From positions 5,690,584 to 5,754,583 of the forward strand of contig NW_023503616.1 in assembly GCF_014529535.1 (NCBI RefSeq): a DNA stretch of 64,000 nt. Direction: 5' to 3'. Positions 1-10,900 of the stretch are shown in pieces. The stretch is from Bradysia coprophila. Taxonomy: Eukaryota; Arthropoda; Insecta; Diptera; Sciaridae. The position numbers were made by a program, and so were the translations under genes. Positions within the stretch are counted from its first letter, which is position 1; every line of letters begins with the position of its first letter. A model generated the notes under the pieces. The model had not been told where the DNA came from. It ran no database searches and saw only the letters and a program-made list of their open reading frames with translations.

Positions 1-1188
1 ATAACATAGATTTGTTTGTTGTAAGGTTGTTTGTTGTAATGGGGGGAAGAAGATATTTTGATGGTTGTCTGATGGTGAAGCCATAATTCGTCAAAATTAC
101 GTACTTTAGGGAATAGAGGTGTGCGCCGGTCAACTTTTGTTCGGCAGCGGCTGTAAACATTTTTCAGAGTATCGGCGGCGGCGTGAATCGACTGAAGTTT
201 TTTTTTCGGCGGCTCGCTTCGGCGTAATACAATTTTTAACCGGCGGCGGCGGCGCATTTCGGCGCAAAAATCGGCGAATATATGGCGAATTGTTATTACT
301 TTTCGGAAAAGTTTTTTCGTTTCACTCTAGATTTATAATATTTCATTTGAAGACCATTCCTAAATATTCAATTTCTTGTTTAGACGAAAAGCGGTTCAAG
401 ACATTCTCAGTGAAACTAATACCTCAGAAACCATTTTTTAATTCATCTTGTTGTTACTCAAATTTCAAATAGCTGTTACCAGAAAAATTGGACGTACAAA
501 CGTAAAAAAAAGTAATTGACTTTCTATTAAACTTTATGTAAAAAGACCACCAATGTTCCACTAGTTTCAAGTTCTCAAAATCCAAAATGTACATAAAGTA
601 TCCGAAAAAGTCTCGATTTTCCAATCAGTTACATACCAGCCGAAACTCAAACTTATTTTGCCAGATTTTTCGAAATCTTCACTAGTTTCAAACTTTTCCA
701 TGGTCAATAAAGAAGAAAGTTGAAAATCTGACAGTTATTAATTGGTGATATAGAATTATCAAAATATAATTTTCTCTTTTTATCAACATCAACGTATACG
801 AGCGCAGCGAAGGAGTTGACTTTACACGTGAGTCCATTTTTCACAAGATACCATCACTTATACTGTATAAGTTATACAGATTTTTCGAATCATTAGTCAA
901 GTATTAGTTGCCTACCATGCGTTCTCATTTTGGACACATGCAATATGTTGGTTTTCCTCACTCAATTCTATTGTGTTTTTTGATAAAAATTTATTTTTTT
1001 CTCGTACTCCGTGAAACAAATTCATTCCCCATTACCTCTACTTGCGCCGAAAAATGAGGAAAAAATAAATACCGGCGGCGGCTGACTTTTTACCGGTCTC
1101 TCTTTTTAATGCAAATGCATGTAACATTAACATTGACTAATTTACGTCTTCTTTCATGAGTACTGAATATGATATAAGACATAGAGTT
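1..1188. other. Non-coding, CGG-rich repeat patches
   Basis: No gene is recognised here. The stretch is AT-rich except for patches of repeated CGG/CGGCG triplets around 165-290 and again at about 1070-1100 (the shared word is ACCGGCGGCGG). The two patches look like the ends or internal parts of one dispersed repeat, since both carry GCGCCG/CGGCGC words close to a GTAGAGG or ATAGAGG word. The 117-codon open frame over the first patch is low-complexity and resembles no protein family. Confidence 0.5.
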
Positions 1189-1558
1189 ACACTCAATCAA
1201 TATTCCGAAGGTACAAAGCTTTATTTTACCTGGAAAACACTCTAATTCCATTGGTGGTGTAAACTTATATACAATAATTCGTTAAGTGATGTAAAACTAC
1301 AAAACAAATAAAGCAGTACCGCTTTTCCTTACCCAATGGTCGCGTGAAGCGAATAAGGAGACCAGATTTCTGTTTCGACTTCGAGCACTAACGGCGGTCA
1401 GAGACCATTGGGTAAGGAAAAAGCTGTTCTGCTTTGTTTGTTTTATAGTTTTACATCACTCGACGATTTATTGCATATTAGATAACACCACCCCTGGAAT
1501 TAGTGTGTTTTCCAGGTAAAATAAAGTTTTGTTCCTTCGGAATATTGATTGAGAGTGT
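1189..1558. repeat. 370-bp foldback element (MITE-like)
   Basis: The left end (1189, ACACTCAATCAATATTCCG) is the reverse complement of the right end (to 1558), apart from a 2-base insertion in the right copy. Complementarity continues inward through the TTTTACCTGG and TTTCCTTACCCAATGG words, so most of the element can fold into one hairpin with a loop at about 1345-1400. It carries no reading frame. Length, long terminal inverted repeats and lack of coding capacity fit a non-autonomous DNA transposon. I could not define the target-site duplication with confidence. Confidence 0.8.
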
Positions 1559-1978
1559 TTGTTAAGATCAGAGTGGCACTTGCAGAGTTTTTTTTTTAAA
1601 TACTCATTTTGACTAATTATACCTCTTACACCTTGTTCATAGTGTTCATACTGTGAGTTTTTTTTTTATCTGAGAAAGTCTCGAAATGTGGAAGTAATGG
1701 TTCACATTCCATTCACTTCTTCTTCAAAATGTTCTTAAGTACATCATCAAGAAAGTGGATAAAGTAGATTTCATTCAAGAATTCATCACGTGACCAACAA
1801 ACGTCAGTTTATTTGAGAAATCGTAATGTCTGCTTGTACAAAACTTTTTTTTCGTTTTCTTACAATGAAGTGATTTCGTTTATTTTTCGCAACAGTGTGA
1901 ACCATTTCCGATGCTGAGAAAAATTAGTTTTTACGTTTTCATGAACGATTTAAGAGCCTGATTCTATTTACGCGTGTG

Positions 1979-4900
1979 ATGGCGTATATAAACGTAGCGG
2001 AATGGACGACAGAATTGGTCACAGATTGGCTGAAAGGTACGATTAAAGAGTTAGAATGTAACGATGTGCAATTGATGCACGTAGACATTGTAATGTACAG
2101 ATTCTGTAAAATGGATCAATTTAATCAAAATTGCAAATCTACAATCACAGGCCTAGACAATTCGATGTACACATACATCAAATCGTTTACAAACAACGAA
2201 GTGAGAGGTCAACAACTTTTGAATATACGTCCATACGAATTGGAACAACTGTCCATGCATTCGATCGGTCATCAAGAGATTGTGTTAGAGGCGGTTGAAC
2301 ATCTACGAAACTTTCACTATCATTTGGATAAAGAAAATTTACAATTTTTGGCTCTGCAAGTGGCAACAACGGCACAATGTTTAAATAATCAGTTGGCACA
2401 TTTCGTTGATAAGAGCAAAATTGAAACGCAAATCTTGAGCGACATTACAAGGACTATTGCAACTATTAAACCGTTGATTGGATGGTTGGATCGGTCACCG
2501 TTTCAAGGTAATTTGATGGACAAAGTGTCTAACTAAATTCCTAATTGTTATGCGGTCTCCTTGCAGATAAACAACAATTTGTGGAATTGAGAAATAAAAT
2601 GTTTCGATATGCCATTGAGATGGCTATGAGTGCTCAGAGAGATAGATTTGTCGAAAATCCTGTTGATCAAGTAGGTTTCTGTGACTGCAACCATTAAACC
2701 ATAATCATGTCGAGTTTGTCTTTTATTTTTAGATCAAGAGCATTGCCTTACGAGTAGCCAATCTTGCTAATTACATCATTCAGGACATATCTGATCCGAT
2801 GATACTACAGCCAGCCATGCTAAATCTTGTTACGATTAAGAAAAAGGAGTCGGAACTCGGTTTCAACATCGTGCCTAGCTATAATGGAATTCATGTGTAA
2901 GTCATTCTGATGATGTCTTTTGGCATTCGTAACCGTTCTTCACATTCAATGTTTCAATCTTAAAATAATTTTTCTGGTTACCAGTGTGACGGACATTAAA
3001 AACAAATCACCGGCGCACACATCTGGCAAAATTGAGGAAGGTGATGAAATCGTTCAAGTAAACTACCAGACAGTCGTTGGCTGGCAGTATAAAAAAGTCA
3101 TTCAACAATTGCAAGAATCACCACCAGACATACTCTTAACATTGAAAAAACGTCCCAAGCATACGAAAATCTATGGACAGATTTACATGAAACCTTACCG
3201 CTTACCGAGCAAGAAAAAGGCACTACGTTGGGACACATCACCGAGTCCTCGCCCAGACTTACTCCACATCCAAGACTTTTCATTGCCACTGACTCAAGTC
3301 ACGGAAAAGCAAGAAGAGCCCTTCGATGACGATATACTCGACGATGCTGACGATATACTTGAGCCGAAATTGAAAAAGCCTTCCGAGAAAGAAATTCGTT
3401 TGTATTTACCCAAATCACGGGCCGTGCTTCAGCGTCGTAATACAATATGCGGTGATCATGTGATGGGATTCAAAAATAACGTTCTATTTTGGCACGAGAA
3501 CCGAGACAGGGAAAATAGCCAAGAATCAATTAGCCAGCTGCGTGACAAGTCAGTTTCTTTCGGATTCGGATTGGAACTTGCGACTAGACCTACAACTATT
3601 TTGGGTATTGGTCATTCGGCTCACAGTAGATTTGCGGACTTTCCCGGATTGAAGGGATCAATGCCAGAGGTGCCTGCTAAAGAATTGTCACATATTGAGG
3701 AAAGTGTTGATCCAAAGGATGAAGACCACGTTTCCAAGCCCGGTATCAGTAAGGTCGTACGGTTTGATTCGGCGCAAATTGTCAATGAGTACAAGGACAG
3801 TCAATATTCATGTAATGTGGACAACACCATTTTGGAGGTGTTTGAACCGATTCCATACGTTGACGATGATGATATTGATCTAATTCCGATCAAAACCAAA
3901 ACAGAACCACCGAAATGTGATGAAAATGTGCCACCGATAATAAGTAGGATGCAGAAAATGTCTTCGGATAATGGACTGCTTGAAGCGATTAACGAAATGG
4001 TTGTGAATAAATGTGCCACTCGACGAGGAAGGTTGGACAAGAGCCACAGCACTCCGATATATGATGACACAGATGAAGACTCTGGTAAGTTCAAAAATAT
4101 TCTCACACCTCAGCAGCAATGGTTATTCATTGAACAACCTTCTATAATCTATCGCAATGACTACACTCACAAAAAAAAACTTAAATTTCTTTCGAACAGA
4201 TGTGCCCCCAGCCATAGAGCCTCGGAAGGAAATTGGTCAAAAAACTCCACCCGTCCCTCCACGTCCTACTCGCCCAAAACGACCAATAGATGTATCACCT
4301 GTAACACCGTCACCTATATCCAATACAAACACACAAATGTTCGTCAAAGCCAACAACATAGCTCCCAACGATGTTATGGACGATAACAAACCGAAATTGG
4401 CCACTGTTATCGACTTAAAGAATAAAGAGAACTTCCACTCGGTTATGGAACATTTGCCAGAACGAGCGGAGAGCAGAACTTCATCGATTGGTTCGACGGC
4501 AAGTTCGAAAAAAATTCCAGCTACAAAACATTTCCTTGAGGCCGAAGAGTCTGAATTGCTGACCCCAAACAAGACGAAAAGTCTAACGTTGAAGAAAAAA
4601 AATTCGATCCTTGCCAAACGACGTAACATATCGTTGAAAACATTAGAAATGGGAGACATCCAGGGTCACTTGTACCGACGTGCTAAAGACAAAAATGGAG
4701 TGACATATTGGGCTAAGCCGTATTTCGTTCTAACCGACACCTCGCTATACGGATTCAAAACGAAAGATTCGTCCAAAGCAGATTGTTTGATATTCCTGTT
4801 GGGATTTACAGTGGCAGTCGCGCCTGAAGTTCACTCAAAACCGTTTGCATTCAAAGTGTACCATCAAGCTAAAACATTTTACTTCGCCGCTGAGTCGCAA

Positions 4901-7900
4901 CAAGCTTTGAATCAATGGATGGATTACATTCGTCAAGCAACGTTGAAGGGAAACACAGCAACGTTGAACTTATCACCGAACCGTAATGATAAGGAGCTGT
5001 TTTCAGAAACTGAAAGCTCTGGTGATGAGTTCGGATTGAGCCAGAAAACCAGTCAGTCGCCATCTGTTTCAAACACTTTGACTGGTCAACAAACCACAAA
5101 AAAATCAGGAGGAGATGATGCATCGCACAGTGTCGGCAAACATGAAAAATACAATTTGGGATTCAATTCTTTGAGAAAGTTTACCAAAAACAGTCTTCCA
5201 TTTTCATCGCACAAGAAAGATAAGGAAAAGCTTAATTCAAGTGATGTTCCCGTACCCACTGCACAATATCGCACGTATCGAAAAGTGCCAGGTAATGCTG
5301 GTCTCCAACTGGGAACAAATTCAATGATTTCATCAACGGGTACAAGTGATTTCATTCCACCGGTTCTATCCTCGTCGTCATCAATTGATACCAGTTACAA
5401 GATTGAAGCTCCGAAAAAAGCGTCCATCACAGCAATACAGCCCACACATTCAACTGCAGAACCGACTTCTTTACATCGATACCAGAGGGAGCATACCCAT
5501 CATGAAAATCGTAAATTGCAAAAAGTATCGCCATGCAATTACATTCATGCGTCTAATCCGAATTTATTGGAATTTGATTTTCCAACAACGAAAACATTGG
5601 ACTTTTCCTACCCAAAAGTGAATCCATCGAACAGTTGGGATGCGCACAGTAACGTTCAGGGTTTTATGACGCTGAAAGACCTAATGTTGCAAAAACAAGA
5701 GGAGGAAGCCCAAGAAATGTACAATAATCGTGTCTTGTTGGGCGTTGAAAAGAAAACCAGCCGCAATAAGAGAAAACAGCATCGACCTGATCATTTGAAC
5801 AGTTTCAAACAAGACGATGATTCCAATGGCGGTGTTAGCTGTAAGCAAACAACTCCGAATAAAATTCAGAGTCGAAGTCTTCCGAAAACTCCTGACTATT
5901 CACATAGCTTTAAGCCCACCGACAGTGATATAAAAATGATCAGAAGTTCTGAAGGACAAAAATTACGAGAATTTGGATATGAACTCATTTCCGAAAACGA
6001 TCCAATCGAGAAAAGTGCTATCACAAATAGTGAGGATCCGAAACCACTTCAGGATAAAACAAGTTCGGGAAAGAAAAAGGGGCTGAACTGGATAAACAAT
6101 GAACGAAAATCCGATGACGATCGATCGAATCGAACAGGAAGCTTTAAAAAATCTAAACGAACTTTGGACAGTTTCAAAGCGACCGAAAAACTGTTCCCAT
6201 TCAAGCACAAATCCAGCGACAACGATTTAACAGGTTCGAGTCCAAAATCTACCGCTCATGATAAACCAATGCCACTAAAACCAGTTACTTCTTACTCGCC
6301 AGTAACTCTTCCAATGAACAAGAAATCCGCTCATGTCTATAACATTGAAGTGGACGGCGCACAACCTCGGCACCAAGTGAATCTGAAAAAGTCGTCCACC
6401 TACAATTCACCAGATTTCCACTGTTTGCAGTCCAATGAAAATGGTACTCGAAAGAATTCTGCACCAGAACGAAGCGCTTCATACTTTACGAAACTTACTT
6501 TTACATCGAATAAAACAACAAAGGAGAAAAAATTATTGGGTTCGCCTAGGCTACACCGAGCAATTTTTGGTAGAAAAGAATCGTCAGAGACGCAACACTT
6601 GGACCATGAACTGTTCGACCCGGTTAAGGTGAGTTAAATATGCTTTTGCTATATTAACTATTTTAACTTCTTGTGGGAGAGAAAAATATCGTTCTACTTC
6701 TCTGCAATCATCATTTCTAGTCGTAGAAAAACTGGACATTTTAGCGAAGAAATTCTATAATTTGAAAATGCCTTCACTGTGTTGATAAACATGATTTGTC
6801 GACTAGACATTCTGAATAAATTTTGTTAAGAACACATTCCCTATAAAGAAGCGTTCATTCGTTTACGTTTTCCTTCGAATTCGTCCTATATCGTTGTCTT
6901 CTTCAACCGTTGTTGATTGCTCTATGTGAGCTCTGTTGGATTGAAGCGGAATAAATTTTATCCATGGTGAATCTAGACTTTTCATAAGCTAATTTAAACA
7001 TAAATTTTCCTAAAAATGTTACTTCTCCCGGGTAAAATGAAGTTCTCACACATACCTCAATCGATCGAAATCTGAGTAGATTTCCTATTCGTCCTCTTTT
7101 AATAGGACATGTCCTCTTTTTTCGCCTCATATTCTTCTGACATTTTGAAAGACACCCAAATTCTCGCAGGGAAGAAAATCAAATAAATTTAAGAAAATTT
7201 GATAGGGCAGAAAATAGTCGTTATTCGTATAATGTTCGGTGGGTGATATCACTAAGAATATCTTCATTGTACAGAGATACTAGAATTCTTGACTTACACC
7301 ATGAAAACCAGTGTGACTTACACAAGACCTGGTGCAGTGCATGAAAAAGTTGTAATTTTTTTTGTTGGAAATCTACTTTTCGTCCTTTTTTCGATAGTAG
7401 AGGCGTTCTCTTCTTGTCCTCTTTTTTATGTCAAAATGTCCTCTATTTCAAAATTCAAAAAGGGGAACTCTGAGATAATCTGAGGGAACTGAGAAATTGA
7501 CGAAAGTATTGTAAGAATTCGATCGATCGAGGCTTTTGTGACTTCTATTTTTTTTTTACTCGCATTGATCCTCTATAATTTATTTGATTGCGTATAAAGC
7601 TGGGACTATCTTACCTCAAATGAGTCGGTTGATTTTGGTTCACCGAGAGTTTAAATTAGTTGAGCATTGAACAGTTAAATCGCAAATGAAAATTATTGCG
7701 AACTATTAATTCAATCAACTTTTTCAAGGGTTGTTGTTATTCGCTCACTCAATGTAATAAAAATATCGGTGGTCGATATATTCAGTCGATCGATCCATTG
7801 AGTGAACCATCGTAAGACGCTGCAAATTTGTGGGATGCTAGCATCTACCAATTTCATCACAATTCGGAATAATATTTTCTATTTCATTAACATTAACGAT

Positions 7901-10900
7901 TTGCACGTTTCAATGAATAAAAAGAATTTGTTTTAGTATTTAATTGACAATTATTTATTCAGGTTTATCATTTATACAAAAATAGGAAATTCATTTTAGG
8001 TTTTAAGACTTTTACAGTACAAAATTAAGAAGCTCGTTTATTCCTATGTGACAATGAATTATGCATTATATGCCCTATAACTAACAATGTCATTTTAAAT
8101 GTCCTCATTGAGGTTGGTTGGTTTATTGTTGACCGAGTTATTTCCTCATAGAGGTTACTTCAACACTATTCAGTTGACCGAAAACGTAAAATATCGGTAA
8201 ATTAACAGCAATTAAGTTAAAATACTAAGTTTTTAGATCACACACTGTTTTCTGTTCAAAGTTTTAAATCCAATTTCAAAGTGTTTCTTTAGGCGAACGA
8301 TGAGACATCTTCCTTTTTCAATTTTTAACAAATTTATGCACAAAAACGATAAAAAGTCTATTTAGCGTAGTCTTATTCCACTGTTATAAAATGAGTGAAA
8401 CGAAGTTCTCAGAAATTTTTTTAAACTTTCCACTGTTATAAAATGCATGCTAAATGAAGTTCTCAGAAAACTTGGCAAACTTTCTGGTGTAAAATTTGAA
8501 AATAAAACACATTTTTTTCTAGCCTTAGACACAATTTCTGCTCGTAATCTATAGACTCACTACACGTTATGAATTGTTGCCATCACGGTCGGCTATTCGG
8601 CATTCGTTTCGATGCTGGCAATGTTTCAAAGAATGGCATAGATAAGGCCTCGTCTAATAATATCCGATGGCTTGGCTCGTGCACCAGCATTTTGCGAATC
8701 ACATCAAATAAATCATCCACTTCCGCACAATCATCCATTCGAAAATCTTCCAGTGGTCTGCAATGCTCGATCGAATCTTTTTCCGCTTCGTCCCAGTTCC
8801 AATTTAATACTCCATTTTTGAAATACGATGTGTTGGACACTTTTGTCATTTCAGACGGAATTTTCCCAATTATTTTCTCCATCATCGCCAATTGCTCGTC
8901 GCTTTCCTCCGCAGGAAATAACAGATCGCCTATGTGCAGTTCGAGTAGAATACAGCCAATTGACCAGATGTCACACGTATTTGTCCAACCCAGTCTCAGT
9001 ATTACCTCTGGTGGTCGGTAATATACTGTTGTAATTAATGGTTGATGATAATCGTTATCACGGGTTACTTGTCCGAAGTCACCGAGTCGGATATTCGTAC
9101 ACTTCAGACGTTTCAATTCCACATTCCTCTTCTCGCAGAACACCGTTGTGAAGCTCGAATCTACGAAAAGCATGTTTTCTGGTTTTAAATCCGTATGTAT
9201 CAATCCATTATTGTGCAGGAACAAGACAGCCGAGCACAGCTGAAACGATATATGCCGCACCTCTTCCATCGAAAACGGTTCGAAGTCGTTGTCTTTGATG
9301 AAGTCGAAAACGCTGCAACCCAACAGCGGAAAGGCAATACATACGTGCCCACCACAGTGAAACCAGCTAAGCATATTTATGCAAAAACTCTTGCGCAGTG
9401 GATCTCTGCATGATATGACTGTAAGAGCGATTATTTCTGCCATCGCCGATTTACGTTTGTCCTGCTCGTCTTTGACCACTTTTAGCGCTGCATGTTGACC
9501 GGTGTTAACATTCTTAACTCGTAAGACTCGTCCAAATGATCCTTCGCCCAATACATTCTTAATTTCATATGACTTCAATTTTTGGCCCGGATGCCATTTG
9601 ATGTGTCCTGTTTCGTCGGTATCAATTTCTTCACTTTCGACTCTGTGTTGCATTCTGCGTCTCTTCGCAATATTTTCAAATTCAAAGTCGTCACTTTCGT
9701 TGCCACTCGTGACTTCCCACTCAGAGTCATTTTGCATAATTTCCAATTCACTATTAAATTCACTTTCAATCCTTGAATCCTTAATACACAATCTCTTAGA
9801 CATTTTTATTCGATTAGATTCCAGTTATACTTGACAATACGGTGGAGATGTTTTTCTTTCAAGCGCTGAAGCTGTACTGAGGACTATGTACACCTATAAT
9901 ATAGGTCCTATATGTGTTGTCCTTCCCACTTCTTCAAAATACGCATAACGAATACAACGATTGAAAACAATTGCATTCCAATACAAACTACCTTAAATAT
10001 TAAAATTTTATTACGCTTAATCCCTTCTGTGGCCACTCTGCGCAATCGGCAACTATATCAGCTTCGTTTTGCACCAAAAAACATGTGTACCGTCAATACC
10101 CTCTCTAGCAATCAAACCACTTTTTTTAAGGTGATGAAAGTGTTAAGTAGCCTTTGGAATTTACATGTACATTACAGCGCAGTCAGGTAAAATGTAGATT
10201 AGTGTTTGTAGAATACAAAGAAATAAGGTGTGAATATGACACAGAGAGCTGAGAGTTTGTTTGCTAGATAGAGTATTGGTACCGTCCGATGTTTCAGAAT
10301 ATTTGGGTAATAAACTCATTAGCCATCTCAATATTGAATGATTGTCTATTTTTATTGTATTTACTGTAAAAAGTACAAAAATGTGGCTAAAATCTCCGAT
10401 ATTTGTAAAAAAAAAATGGAAGTGAAGATACCATACTTTCTTTCTAATTTCTCTTTTGTAACGACCGGACTCTTTTGAGAAAGATCAAAAGATTTTTAAA
10501 TTAACAAATTGACAATAGGAATTTAGGCAAGAGTACAAACTCGAAAAATACTTTCAACTTCTGTGGAAATCTAGAATTTAAAAACTGACTATCCGTTCAT
10601 TAACGGTTGACTTTAATTCAAACAGAGGAAAAACGCCACTCCATAACTACAATCACGACAAGTGTCAGTTTCCTTTTTTCACGGATTATGAAATATAAGA
10701 AGGGAAACTTCCCACATCATTTCCAAATTTATATTTTATAATAACAACTGAGTCAACACAAACTATGCTTAAGCCATTCAAAGCTAAGAGTAATTATACC
10801 TAGAGAGGAAATTTCGAACAAAATTACGTAAAATATGTGGTCCCAACATCAAATACGAAATTTGTATTGGTATGTGTGTTTGCCCTCTTAATTAAGAGGG

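Noticed and set aside
119-472. 117-codon plus-strand frame at the window start
   Set aside because: It spans CGG-rich repeats, has no recognisable domain and ends in low-complexity sequence.
4237-4659. 140-codon minus-strand frame inside the cnk exon
   Set aside because: It is antisense to a well-supported coding exon and its composition mirrors it.
8569-9834. Long plus-strand frames across the kinase gene
   Set aside because: They are antisense shadows of the kinase, which has all the catalytic motifs.
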